A DNA stretch of 64,000 bases, taken from assembly GCA_963971305.1 (NCBI GenBank), contig OZ020314.1, forward strand, positions 248,001-312,000, in the 5' to 3' direction. Below, piece after piece: positions 13,268 through 24,763 of the stretch. The notes below the pieces were generated by a model, which did not search any database, had not been told where the DNA came from, and saw only the letters and a program-made list of their open reading frames with translations. The DNA is from Arcuatula senhousia (Eukaryota; Mollusca; Bivalvia; Mytilida; Mytilidae). Both the position numbers and the translations under genes were made by a program. Each line of letters begins with the position of its first letter. The stretch's first letter is position 1.

Positions 13268-13572
13268 TACCTTGTTACTTTTGAAAGAAGCAAAGGTGTA
13301 CCAAAGGGGTAATCAGTATCATAAAACCGTAAAGACAAAGACAAAACCGGCAGACAAAAAATCATCACAACAAAACAAACCACATAACAACATAAAACAC
13401 ACACACACATAACAACAAAACCGCATTCAGCAACGCGAACTCAAGTCGAAACGAGAGTGAACGCAGGTGCTCCGGAAGAGTAAGCAGTTCCTGCTTGCTA
13501 TAGCACACCCGTCACGTTGCCAAAGATCGATTAATTGTTGGTCAAATCCGGAAAGGATGACATTACAAAACT
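13268..13572 (-). mobile_element. 3' tail of the RT element (copy at 13.3 kb)
   Basis: Downstream of the RT fragment the minus strand reads through a block shared by all copies: AGCAAGCAGGAACTGC, CTTCCGGAGCACCTG, a GTTTTGTGTTG-like stretch, and a terminus near CCTTTGGTACACC then TTTGCTTCTTTC. Here an intermediate block with the usual ctgccctttcggac is more diverged. It defines the common 3' end for the truncated copies elsewhere in the window. Confidence 0.65.
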
Positions 13573-13983
13573 CTATGTCAAACCAACATCTGTGCTCACC
13601 TGACAGATAGAAATCCCGTATTTGTATACAAGCACATGACGTCGTCCGTAAAATTTCTTGAGTGATGACAACAACCTGGGAGCAACGTACCCCTGTGTTA
13701 ACAATTTGCTTGTCAGCCGTGTAGCTCTATCAAGGAAGTCGGTGTACTCCCCACATGCTCTGGAATAACGAATCAATTGTGATACGTAAACTCCATATGC
13801 TGGAGCGGACGGAATGTTGCTACACAGAAAGGGAAAGTTAACTATTGGAAAGTTGAAGTCATCACGTTTGTCATAGAGCTTTGTACAAAGCCTTCCTTGT
13901 GTGTAAATTTCGAGAAATAGATCCAAATATGAAGCGGACCTCCTAGAATCTGTAGTGTCCTTTATCTCAAGTTCCTTCGGAAC
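13573..13983 (-). pseudogene. Reverse-transcriptase C-terminal fragment of a retroelement
   Basis: The minus strand encodes PKELEIKDTTDS, SASYLDLFLEIYTQGRL, TKLYDKRDDFNFPIVNFPFL, AYGVYVSQLIRYSRACGEY, TRLTSKLLTQGYVAPRLL and KKFYGRRHVL, ending at a stop near 13573. These blocks are characteristic of the end of a reverse-transcriptase-like protein repeated in many invertebrate genomes. The frame is open over the visible part but nothing precedes it, so the copy is truncated at its 5' end. It is followed at 13270-13572 by the element's 3' tail. Confidence 0.8.
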
Positions 13984-14495
13984 TTCGGAACTTCCTTTTG
14001 AAACATGAAATAATTTTGGGTTTAGAGATGCTTCATTCCTTTAACAGACAGCGAAATCATAAAACCACAAAAACATGTTTGATTGCAGTAATTAAAAAAA
14101 CTAGGATGGGAAGCATTTATGGTGGTTAAATTATTTCTTTATGATTTCTTTGTGCTTTTTTATGATTTCTGTGTGATTTCATGCAGATGAAGTTTATACA
14201 TATAATGCTTCTCAAGAGAAGAGACAAAATTTTTAAAGGTATTCTGTTTTTATTATCATTTGTAATCACTGACTGATATTTTCAACAAACCACAAAAACT
14301 ATCGAACATTCAAATACAAATACTAGAATCTACAGAAGGTATAATACCCCTGAGGTACAGTATACACATGGACCATGGTGAGATTAAGTCTAGCATGGTA
14401 ACATGAACTTTGGACTGGTGTTATTTTGGTCTTTTAAGGAACAGTATAGGCGTGGACCTTTGTGTGTGTGTGTGTGTTTGTGTATATAGGTGTTA
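13984..14495. other. No gene seen
   Basis: A short duplicated motif (tatgatttctttgtgc then tatgatttctgtgtg near 14140-14180) is visible, and the region ends near a (TG)n run at 14460-14480. No coding signal. Confidence 0.45.
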
Positions 14496-14702
14496 AACGA
14501 CAATTTATCGACGCACCTTGGCCATTGAGGGCGGTCATTGTTAGTTTTAACGGTGGAGGAAACTAATGACCTTGGACAGGTAATAAAGTCCCTTTTGTAC
14601 ATTACAGACGATACTTGAACACTAACTGAGAAATGATCGGATAGTGATTAATATTGTGGTATTCAAACCAGCGCCTTAGACCACTCGGCCACTCAGGCCC
14701 CG
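14462..14702 (-). mobile_element. tRNA-derived SINE-like element
   Basis: Reading minus from 14702: GCGGGGCCTGAGTGGCCGAG continuing TGGTCTAAGGCGCTGG resembles the 5' half and A box of a class II (Ser/Leu-type) tRNA, and GGTTTGAATACC resembles a B box at short spacing. About 150 bp of unrelated body follows, then TCGTTTAACACC, and the element ends in a (CA)n tract. It lacks a foldable full tRNA, so a SINE head is the better reading. Confidence 0.55.
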
Positions 14703-14759
14703 CATGGACCTTGGAGTTGACACTTAAGGTTACCCAGGCCTTTTGGCATGGACCAATGG

Positions 14760-16560
14760 ACAACTGTTATTTGGAACCCTTGGGGTACAGTATAGCATTT
14801 TGACTATGACCTTGGCCAAGTGTAATATTGGATCCCTGAGATAGAGTACAGACATTGACCTTGGCCAAGTGTTATATTGGACCCCTGAGATAGAGTAAAG
14901 ACATTGACATTGGACAAGTGTTATATTGGATCTCTGAGATAGAGTCAAGACATTGACCTTGGCAAAGTGTTATTTTGGACCCCTGAGATAGAGTCAAGAC
15001 ATTGACCTTGGCCAAGTGTTATATTTGATCCCTGAGAAAGAGTAAAGACATCGAACTTAGCCAAGTGTTATATTGGATCCCTGAGAAAGAGTAAAGACAT
15101 TGACCTTGGCCAAGTGTTATATTGGATCCCTGAGATAGAGTACAGACATTGACCTTGGACAAGTGTTATATTGCATCTATGAGATAGAGTAAAGACATTG
15201 ACCTTGGTAAAGTGTTATATTGGATCTCTGAGATAGAGTAAAGACATTGACCTTGGTAAAGTGTTATATTGGACCGCTGAGATAGTGTAAAGACATTGAC
15301 CTTGGCCAAGTGTTATATTGGATCCCTTAGATAGAGTAAAGACATTGACCTTGGACAAGTGTTATATTGGATCCCTGAGAAAGAGTAAAGACATCGACCT
15401 TAGCCAATTGTTTTATTGGATCCCTGAGAAAGAGTAAAGACATTGACCTTGGCCAAATGTTATATTGGATCCCATGAGATGGAGTAAAGACATTGACCTT
15501 GGACAAGTGTTATATTGGATCTATGAGATAGAGTAAAGACATTGACCTTGGTGAAGTGTTATATTGGATCTCTGAGATAGAGTAAAGACATTGACCTTGG
15601 TAAAGTGTTATATTGGACCGCTGAGATAGAGTAAAGACATTGACCTTGGCCAAGAGTTATATTGGATCCCTGATGGTGTAAAGACATTGACCTTGGACAA
15701 GTGTTATATTGGATCCCTGAGATAGAGTAAAGACATTGACTTTGGCCAAGTATTATATTGGATCCCTGAGATAGAGTAAAGACATTGACCTCGGCCAAGT
15801 GTTATATTGGATCCCTGAGATAGAGTAAAGACATTGACTTTGGCCAAGTGTTATATTGGATCTCTGAGATAGAGTAAAGACATTGACCTTGGACAAGTGT
15901 TATATTGGACCCTGAGATAGAGTAAAGACATGGACCTTGGACAAGTGCAATTTTGGACCCATGAGGTACAGTATAAACATGGACATTGAACCAGTCTTAT
16001 TTTGGACGCCTGAGGTACAGTAAAGACATTGACATTGGACCAGTGTTATTTTGTTCTCTTTAGGAACATTATAGACATGGACCATGAAGCAGTTATATTT
16101 TGTACTTCGGGGATACAGTATAACAAAGACCTTGGAACAATGTTATATTGGACCCCTGAAGTACAATAGAGACATAGACATTGGAACAATGTTATATTGG
16201 ACCCCTGAAGTACAATAGAGACATAGACATTGGACCAATGTAAATTTGTTTTCTAGAGGAACATTATAGACATGGACCTGTGTTATTGTGTACTACAAAG
16301 GTACTGTATAGACAAAAACCTTGGGCCAATGTTATTTTGGACTCAAGATGTACAGTAGAGACATAGACATTGGATCAGAGTTATGTTGTTCTCCCAAGGA
16401 ACATTATAGACATGGTCCATGGACCAGTGTTATTTTGTATTCCTGGGGTACTGTATAAACAAAGACCATGGGTCAATGTTATTTCAAATCCCTGAGGTAC
16501 AGTATAGCTTTGAGACACGGGCTAAGAACCGGTGTTATTTAATACCCCTGAGGTACAGTA
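14760..16560. repeat. 49-bp satellite array
   Basis: About 35 units of about 49 bp. The consensus on the plus strand contains taaagacattgaccttggcc, aagtgttatattggatcc and ctgagatagag. Units between about 14810 and 15950 are regular. Both flanks (to 14760 and to 16560) are more diverged, with units near acagtatagacatggacc. Array decay at the edges is typical of satellites. Frames on the minus strand here are repeat translations, not genes. Confidence 0.9.
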
Positions 16561-16623
16561 GAGACATAGACTTCATATCCTTTCATAAATTATAAACATT
16601 GGACCAGTGTTATTTTCTACTCG

Positions 16624-17148
16624 TGAGGCACATGGAGTTTACGTATCTCAATTGATTCGTTACTCCAGAGCGTGCGGGACTTACATCGATTTCCTTAGCA
16701 GAGCGACACGTCTGACACAAAAATTACTCACACAGGGTTATGTTGCTCCCCGATTGCTGTCTTCACTCAAGAATTTTTTTGGAAGACATCATGCACTTAT
16801 AGACAAATATGGGATTTCGATCTCTCAGATGAGTGCAGATGTTGGTTTGTCATAGGGTGTTGATTTGTATTCCTTTACCGGATTTGACACGCTGAATGGA
16901 CTATTGGCAACGCGACGGGTGTGCTATAGCAAGCAGGAACTGCTTACTCTTCCAGAGCACCTGAGTTCACTCTTGTTTCGACTGGAGTTCGCGTTGTTGA
17001 TTGATATTCAGTTGTTTTGTGTTTCCATGTTTTACATGTTGTCTGTTTTTGTCTTGTTCTTGTTGGTGTTTACTGGTTTTGTCTCTGCCCTTTCGGACTT
17101 TTGACATTCGGATACCCCATTGGTACCTCTGCTTCTTTCGCACAGTTA
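16624..17148 (+). mobile_element. Truncated RT element: RT end plus 3' tail
   Basis: The plus strand encodes GVYVSQLIRYSRACGTY, FLSRATRLTQKLLTQGYV, APRLLSSLKNFFGRHHALI and ISISQMSADVGLS, ending at a stop near 16855. The element's 3' tail follows: gcaagcaggaactgc, gtttactggttttgtctc, ctgccctttcggactt, ending ccccattggtacctctgc. It is the same family as 13268-13983, truncated at its 5' end inside the RT. It meets an inverted copy tail to tail at 17160-17345. Confidence 0.78.
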
Positions 17149-17159
17149 AGACATGGTCC

Positions 17160-17345
17160 TTTGACCAGAAAGTCCGAAAGGGCAACAACAAAACCGGTAA
17201 ACATGAACAAGAACAGCACAAGGAAACGCAAAACACAAAATCAACTGAACAGAAATCAACATCGCAAACTCAAGTCGTAACAAAATTGAGCTCGGGTGCT
17301 CCGGAAGAGTAGGCGGTTCCTGCCTGCTATAGCACACCCGTCATC
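17160..17345 (-). mobile_element. Tail-only copy of the RT element, inverted
   Basis: Reading the minus strand from 17345: CTATAGCAGGCAGGAACC, CTTCCGGAGCACCCGAG, TCATGTTTACCGGTTTTG, TTGCCCTTTCGGACTT. This is the same 3' tail without RT sequence. It ends within about 20 bases of the end of the plus-strand copy, so the two share a tail-to-tail junction. Confidence 0.7.
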
Positions 17346-18520
17346 ATGTCCAAGAATCATGGACAAATTCAGGGTAGATAACTCTATTTGAAATTTGTCA
17401 ACGAGTTATGTAACATGACTGTAGCTGGAAACCTATCTGCTGGCGACCTTTTCACACATACATACTTATTATTTAGTTGAGATAAAACCAATTAAATCAA
17501 TAATCAATAATTTAATAAATCATTATATGTAAATTGTCCATTGTGCGTTAGCATATTTCAGTAACTTCAAGTTCAGTAACATTTGAATCAACATTCATGT
17601 CATGGATTATGGATACCTTTTCTTACTTCAACTTTTTTTTAATTTTATTTATTTATTTAAATTTGTTTATTTTTTATATTTTATAAAATTGCGTCAGGCA
17701 ATGCAAAAAGGCACTTTAGGTCCGTTTACACATGAAATAGGGAATAAGCCAATTATAAATTAAAGTATTTGAGGTCATAGTTTAAGCACAAGGGTACAAA
17801 AAAATATTGAAACCACCACTTTGTAGGATAATTCATGAAATAAAAATGTACGGTGTAAACGCAAGTGTTGTATATTTTATTGAAATATGTGACTTGATGA
17901 ACAGTGTAAACGGGTCTTTAAGACCAGCATGTATAGATTTTGGCGATTTTTAAAGATTAATTCTTAAGAATTTAAGAAACAAAAGCGTACCCTTATCTTT
18001 ACTGAAGACGAACTTCAAATGTTATATGTTTTGAAAAAAAAAATTTAAAGGGGGAAATTATGAACCTTGTCTAATGAGTTTTAAATTCGTAGAGAATGGA
18101 GTTAAATGGAGTCTACTCCTAGCGTGTCTGATGAAGGTTAATCCAGAAAAGCGCTTTACACGCGTACGTACGCAGTGAAATTTTGCTTTTGTACATTTAT
18201 TAAAATCATTTCAATATGTGGATCGTGTCTTTTTGGCACATATTCTATATTCTTTCGTCTTTAATATAGCCACGATCCTTATCAAAATATATAGATAAAT
18301 AAAATGGAAATATATTACGGCTATTACGAAATTATTGCTTTATTACTCAGAGTGCCTTGTCTTTGGTGGTTTTTATAAGATATCCTATATTTCTGTTAAT
18401 TTATAAATTGGCGTACATGCAGTATATTCGTCTTTTTTCTGTTGAAAAGTGAAAACAAAACGTGACTTCAATATTTATTACATAGTTTGTCCGAAGCTTC
18501 GCAAGAAAATCCCACTTAAT
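17346..18520. other. No gene seen
   Basis: AT-rich sequence without recognised repeats or frames. Confidence 0.5.
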
Positions 18521-19020
18521 CAGTCCCGTGTGGGACCCAGGTGGCGAAAAGGTCCACAGCAGAGCCTAACTTGTCGTAAGAGGGGACTAAGGGTATTTGG
18601 ATTCTGACGTCAGGTCAGTGCTCAGCCCACAGCGCGACCAAGGTGTGTATCCTAGGTGGCTGAATAGGGTTGCCCTCGTCCGCAGGGGTTGTTAAGCTTA
18701 TAATAGGGAACCCCTGACCGGTGACCAAAGTGGGCCAACATGTTTGATGAGTAACACGCTTCATGCATGTAAAAAATCACTTTGTGGACCACCAAATGTC
18801 TAAATTTTCTAAATTTTCTGCCCTTACCCACCTCTCCCCTTTTTCTGTTTTTTTTCTTCAAAAGTTGCTGTTTCCTTTGTTTCCCACCCCACCCCATGTT
18901 TCATATCATTATCATCATCATGTCATGTTCATTTTAACAATCTTTCATGTTCATCGCCTTCAAGTAACCTATAAAGTGTTGCGAGGGCCTAAAACACAAC
19001 TCACTCACCCACTTGATCAT
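18521..19020 (+). mobile_element. SINE-like repeat (GTCCCGT-head family)
   Basis: It starts agtcccgtgtgggacccagg, a near-palindrome, passes aacttgtcgtaagagggg, gaccaaggtgtgtatcc and tgggccaacatg, and ends in actcactcaccc. It aligns by eye with 57780-58255 and 60897-61395. The overlapping frames on both strands are incidental. Confidence 0.7.
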
Positions 19021-20123
19021 ACATGTACATGTATTTTAAACAAACTTTAACGTTGATTTGCTCAGAGCTCTTTATTAGTTAAGGTAAGACTTAATTAGGG
19101 TATGCTCCGCACAATGTCACACCTTACATGCATTGTCTTGTGTATCATGTTCCTTTTTACATTTAAAAGTATGGAACTCTCAAACAGTTCTCAGAAGATG
19201 TACATTTATACTCTAATTGATGGAGGTAGACGGAAGTAGATGCGGAATAATTGTACACGACACAACCTCCATACATTTATAATTTGGGAGTTATATATAC
19301 CAGTGACATTTTAAGAAAACTAGAAAAGAAAATTGCATCAATATCAGGCAATGATATATCTTCATTCATTAAAAACATAAAATTAATTAAATGAATATAT
19401 GCACAATATTAATTGGACAAGATAATCTTTGATCGAACTCCGGGTTCAAAACGTAGCCAATAAATGAACAATCATTAACATTATAGAATAACAAGATATA
19501 AAATTATACTAATTGTTGATAATTAACACTTGTCCTTGTTTAAACATTTCCACAAAGACACGGTGCCCCTTGCTGTTATTTATTATCGCTAATTAGCAAA
19601 TAATCAACCAATCTAGTCCGAGAAAGTATAAAACAAAAATGGCTAAATTTTACCTTAAATTTAACAGAAAAAAAATAAAATTTAAACTATTTTGATGATA
19701 CCTATAAAGAAAATTAACATTTGAAGCATTTTTTGTTACGTCGGGGTAAGATTTCCGTTAAGAAATAAAGTGACGGCGATTTTTTAAACTAGAGCTGTTT
19801 TACCATTTTTAGACTAGTTTTTATAAAATTCTATTGGAAATTGAAGTAATTTCTTCACCAATTTGAAAAAAAAAGACAGAAAATGTATTTACTTTAAACT
19901 AATATACGATATTCTACACGAAAAGTATTTAGTCAGACATAGGGCTAAGGTTTTATGGTTTTGTTACTTGTCAATTGAAGAAAGTATAGGGACTGTCAAA
20001 TTTTTTTCCACTACGTTCTATTGTAGTCAGTTGATGGTGAATGGTGTCCCCCTTATGGTGACAAAATAATTGGAATCAATTAAAGTTGTCCACCATTCTT
20101 GAGTATGGCTGCCAATTTCTAAT
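19021..20123. other. No gene seen
   Basis: AT-rich sequence. The frame at 19863-20069 has no recognisable domain. Confidence 0.5.
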
Positions 20124-20320
20124 TCATTGTGACAAATTCGGTAAAGGAAGAAAAAAACAAAACCCTATGACAAACCAAGATCTGCACCAATCTGAGATAA
20201 AAATTACATATTTATTAACGAGTGCATGGTGTCTATCGTAGAATTTCTTGAGTAAAGACAGCAACGGAGGAGCAACATAGCCCTGGGTAAGCAATTTCTG
20301 TGTATAAGGGATCAACTTAC
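20124..20320 (-). pseudogene. Decayed RT fragment
   Basis: The minus-strand frame reads QKLLTQGYVAPPLLSLLKKF, YDRHHALVNKY and then diverges (expected GISISQMSADVG). It matches the RT fragments at 13573 and 16624 but is shorter and frameshifted near its end. The usual 3' tail is not evident. Confidence 0.6.
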
Positions 20321-20329
20321 AACTTCTTC

Positions 20330-20830
20330 ACTATGAAGTCTTTAGTAGACCTAATTAAGCTGAAGATATAATAAGCAAATAACAGTTTTTTCTCTATCTG
20401 CATAAGTTTCCATTTGAATGGCAAAAACCTGAAAAAAAACCGCAATTGTTTACCTTCAAATGTTTGTAAAGCTAGATGAGCTGGAGGTTTCAAGAAGCAA
20501 CAGATTTTCTTTATCTGCAAAACTTTTATTCTATATGCCATGAACACGATTTTTTTTCACCTTTAAAGGGCCATAACCCCTTCAAGGGTTATCTATCAAC
20601 TTGGACTTTTTTAGAGCTCAATGAACTGAAGGTTTTAACAAGCAACTGCTATTATCTATCTTCAATAGTTTTCATTCCATAGGTCTGAATATGAAAAACC
20701 ACTTTTGTTCACCTGCAAAGGGCCATAATCCCTATAAGGGGTCATCTGACAACTTCAACTCATTGTAGTACTTTAATAGAACTTTTCAAGCTTAAACAAA
20801 TCTTCTCTATCTATTATACCTTTTATAAGA
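20330..20830 (+). mobile_element. Degenerate core-A repeats of a pearl/HINE-like element
   Basis: Diverged copies of the 158-bp core are present: gggccataaccccttcaag, gggttatctatcaacttgg, agctcaatgaactgaaggtt, and a second copy from about 20700. No terminal features remain. Confidence 0.6.
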
Positions 20831-20999
20831 CAAAACTGGGGTCAGACCAAATTTTCTTTTTTAGCAAGGGTGGCCATGTTTAATTTTGGTAAGCAGTCAC
20901 CATTTGTGTAATCCTGATAGAAGGCATCCTATTGATGATGTGAGTAAAGTTTTAAAGCAATCCCTTCAGTAGTTTTAGGGATGTTTAAAGAAATGTTAT

Positions 21000-21800
21000 T
21001 GATGACCACGACGGATTCAAAGTGAGGGCAATATATCATATGACCCTTTGGGTGAGCTAAAATATTTTGGATTATCAGCTGAAATAGCTGAGTTATAAGC
21101 CACGAGGACTGATTGTGACGGCAGCCTCTAACGTGGAACATTACTTGCAACATCAAAATCTACCAGAATACCAATTTTTATCAAAATAAAAGGATTCTAA
21201 AATTTTTGCGGCCATCTTGGATTTAGAAATTTTACGTTTTTGCATTTTATGGAAAAAAAAACTGTAAATATCTCTTTAGAAGTTTTTAAATAATTTTGTA
21301 GTACTTTGCAAGCTCTATAATACTTCAAAGGTGCTCATCACTTGGGATACTGAGATATGACAATGTCCTATATAATGAACTTCTGTTATTTACTTTTAAA
21401 AAGCGGCCATTTTTAAAATTTCGAAGTCCTTATGGACACCTCGTATGTGGAGTATTACTCGCAACATCAAAATCTACCAGATTATTAATTTGTATTAATT
21501 TCCAAGCACTTTTAAATTTTGGCGGCCATCTTGGAATTTGAAATTTCACATTTTCTCATTTTGCGGAAAAACGGTAAATATTGCTTCAATTTTTTTTTAT
21601 ATTTTTGTAGTACTCATCAAGTTCAATAATCCTACCAAGTTTCAAGGTCCTCACCACGTAGGTTACCGAGATATAGCAATGTCCTATATAATGACTTTCG
21701 CTGTTTACTCGGAAATGGTGACCAGTTTGAAAATTTCGAAAACGATGTACACATATCTGATATGTGCCCTATCACTGTGGAAAGTTTCATAAAGCTCAGT
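21000..21800 (+). repeat. Two-copy repeat, about 315 bp period
   Basis: Caacatcaaaatctaccaga recurs at about 21147 and 21462, each followed by gcggccatcttgga and a block around tgtcctatataatga. The two halves diverge moderately. A degenerate preceding part may extend to 20930. Confidence 0.65.
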
Positions 21801-21864
21801 CTTCACATCTCTTCGGCTATACCCGGACAAGCGTTTTTCAGAGTGCGGAAGAAGAAGAAGAAGA

Positions 21865-23227
21865 ACAAGAGGCTCCCAGGTGCCTGAATTGCTTACCTGG
21901 TCTTGATGTCAACCATATGAAGACTTATGTTACAATAGCTAAATGAGCTGAATGTTTAAGCATGAAAAAGCTTTTCTTTATCTGCAATAGTTTTCATTCT
22001 AAATAATAAAAAACACTATTATTCAACTTTTAAGGGGCTGTAACCCCTATAAGGGGTTATCAGACAAATTCAACCCTATGGAAACTTTTGTAGAGCTAAA
22101 TGAGCTGAACATTTAAGCAAGCAACAGCTTTTCTCTATCTGCAATAGTTTTCATTCTTTAAGCCAAAAACACTATTTTTGCCTTTAAGGGGCTGTAACCC
22201 CTATAAGGTGTCATCTGACAACTTTGACCCTATAAAGACTTTTGTAGAGCTAAATGAGCTGAACATTTAAGCAAGCAACAGCTTTTCTCTATCTGCAATA
22301 GTTTTCATTCTATATGCCAAAATCACTATTTTTTGCCTTTAAGGGGCTTTAACCCCTATAAAGGGTCATATGACAACTTCCAACCCATGGAGACTTTTGT
22401 AGAGCTAAATGAGCTGAACCTTTTTAGCAAGCAACAGCTTTTCTCAATCTGCAATAGTTTTCATTCTATAGGCCAAAAACACTATTTTTCACCTTTAAGG
22501 GACTGTAACCCCTATTAGGGGTCATCTGACAACTTTGACCCTATGGAGGCTTTTGTAGAGCTAAATGAGCTGAACATTTAAGCAAGCAACAGCTTTTCTC
22601 TATCTACAATAGTTTTCATTCTGTAGGCCAAAAACATGCAAAAACGCTATTTTTCACCTTTAAGGGGCTGTAACCCCTATAAGGGATCATCTAACAACTT
22701 AGACCTTATGGAGACTTTTGTAGAGCTAAATGAGCTGAACATTAAAGCAAGCAACAGCTTTTCTCTATTTGCAATAGTTTTCATTCTATAGGCCAAAAAC
22801 ACTCTATTTTTCGCCTTTAAGGGGGTGTAACCCCTATAAGGGGTCATCTGACAACTTCGACCCTATGGAGACTTTTGTAGAGCTAAATGAGCTGAACATT
22901 TAAGCAAGCAACAGCTTTTCTCTATTTTTTAGATACTTTTGTAGAACTTTCGATGCTGAAGCAGCCAAAAACAGTAGTCAGACCACCCTGGTCTATTTTT
23001 AGTAACGGTGGCCATGTCTTTGACGGATCAAAAATTGAAACACAAGTTTGGTGCAGGACACCCTAAGGATCATTCATACCAAGTTTCATTAAATTCTGTT
23101 CAGTAGTTTCAGAGGAGAAGATTTTTGAAAAACTGTTAACAGACGACTACGACGACGACAGACGACGACGACAGACGACGACGACGGACGCCAAGTGATG
23201 GTAAAAGCTCACATGGACCTTCGGCTA
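21865..23227 (+). mobile_element. Pearl/HINE-like element, core A, nearly complete
   Basis: The 5' end acaagaggctcccaggtgcc is followed by gaattgcttacctgg. Six to seven core units of about 158 bp follow (gctaaatgagctgaac, aagcaagcaacagc, aaggggctgtaacccc). Then come a unique 3' part (tcagtagtttcagaggagaa), a (GAC)n microsatellite near 23146-23190, cgccaagtgatgg, and agctcacatggaccttcgg. The last few bases of the usual hairpin are missing. The layout of leader, tandem core, microsatellite and tail matches the pearl elements described in bivalves and HINE-type non-autonomous helentrons. Confidence 0.8.
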
Positions 23228-23436
23228 ATAATAAGAATAATAAGAAAAGGAGTAAAAACAATATGTTCCCGAACTTCGTTTGGGGAACATAATTATTAGT
23301 GAGGTTACCATATGTTCTTTTCCAGTCACAGTTGGCAAATTAGTTCAGTGATTTCAAAGACGAATATTTTTCTAAAAATTGTTTAGGGACAACAAGGGAC
23401 GAAAGACATGGTATAAGCTCTTGTTATGACTTGATC

Positions 23437-23530
23437 TCACGTTGTTAGTTTCTATCCGGTTTATTTTGTGTTTTTTCTATGTTTTGTATATTCTTGTGCT
23501 GTTTGTGTTCATGTTTATGGTCTGTGGCCA
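23437..23530 (+). mobile_element. Eroded tail of the RT element
   Basis: The block tttatcggtttattttgtg-like, then gtgctgtttgtgttcatg and tttatggtctgtggcc, resembles the middle of the RT-element 3' tail. The terminal ccctttcggac block is missing. Weak match. Confidence 0.35.
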
Positions 23531-23649
23531 GTTGAGCTAAAGAGTTTCAAATATGCAACAATACAAAGAGGTTTTATAGTTATTTGCAAAATAACGAATG
23601 TGTTCATGTATCTGACAAGTCTGAGTCACATAGTACCTACAGTTTGACT

Positions 23650-23815
23650 TACTTAACCTTATGATCCTACCAAGTTTCAAATCATTCTCACTTACAAATT
23701 ATGAGAAAAGCTTGACGGAAATTTTACTGTATTTTTTTCTATATCTACCCAGTCTTAAACAAGAAGGAAAAGTCCAACAGGTCTAAAAGTACCTTAGGAC
23801 CCACATGTAATTTGA
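23650..23815 (+). repeat. Dispersed repeat P, partial
   Basis: Ctaccaagtttcaaatcatt, atgagaaaagcttgacgg, and agtccaacaggtctaaaag match the family at 2176-2515 and 53285-53715. Confidence 0.55.
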
Positions 23816-24760
23816 CTGTACAATCACATAAAAGGATATTTGAAGAGCGACAGACAACTCATTATGGAAGAAAAGTACTAGTAATGGCAATAGCCAGGCG
23901 ATTTAAAAAAAATAAAAGGCAACAGTAGAAAAATAAAGTCAAAATACAATTTTATTAAGTGAACTATAATTAGGTACAAACTATATACATTACAAAAAAA
24001 GACTTTATAAACAAAAATACAATGTTATTGAGTGAACTATAATTAGGTACAAACTACATTACAAAATAGACATTATAAACAAACATTTAATGTGTGGTGA
24101 AAAAGATGGGCTTATGGTATTTATGAAACAATTCAAACATTTTATAAAATTATGGATCACATCTTTGATGTATCAATTTGAACAAGAAAATAATAAACAA
24201 CACATTTAAGCATTAAGCAATGGACACTTTATATTCATTTTTTGGTCTGAAAATAACAGTAAAATACTTCCAAAATATTCTTATGAACACAGGTTTTAAG
24301 TAGAAATTAAATTACATCATCAAACTTTGAAAAAAAATAACTACATTGTCAGACTAAACATGTACTCTAAACCTATAAAGAACAAAATCGATTATTAAAT
24401 ATCATCATGATGATTGTATTGGCTCTATTTGATAAAGCATATTTCCATTAATAAATAGCTGTCATAAAACAATTTTAATTATACTACAGTGTTAAAACAA
24501 AATATGTGAAATCGTTTTCTCTCATGTTTTAACAAATACCACAAAAAGTGGACAGACAGACAGACATGGGTACATGTATTTCTCCACAACATCAAAAATA
24601 GCTGTTTTTGAATATAACAAACACAAACATATATTTCCAACAAAATTTTAAACACATTATATCCTCCATCTTTGGACTTCCTACTTATAGTTGATGCTTC
24701 AAAACTTTGGTTGTATATGTAAATACATGTATGTATTGTAAAAATAAAGTCCTTAGCAGA
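23816..24760. other. No gene seen
   Basis: AT-rich sequence. A duplicated block of about 75 bp (gtgaactataattaggtac at 23959 and 24028) is visible. Confidence 0.5.
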
Positions 24761-24763
24761 ATC

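Noticed and set aside
14640..14702. Functional tRNA gene
   Set aside because: Only A- and B-box-like parts of a tRNA head are present; no acceptor pairing or full cloverleaf could be drawn, and a SINE body follows.
14730..16085. Minus-strand open frames over the 14.7-16.1 kb array
   Set aside because: They are translations of a 49-bp satellite; units mutate without respect to codons and no domain or splice context exists.
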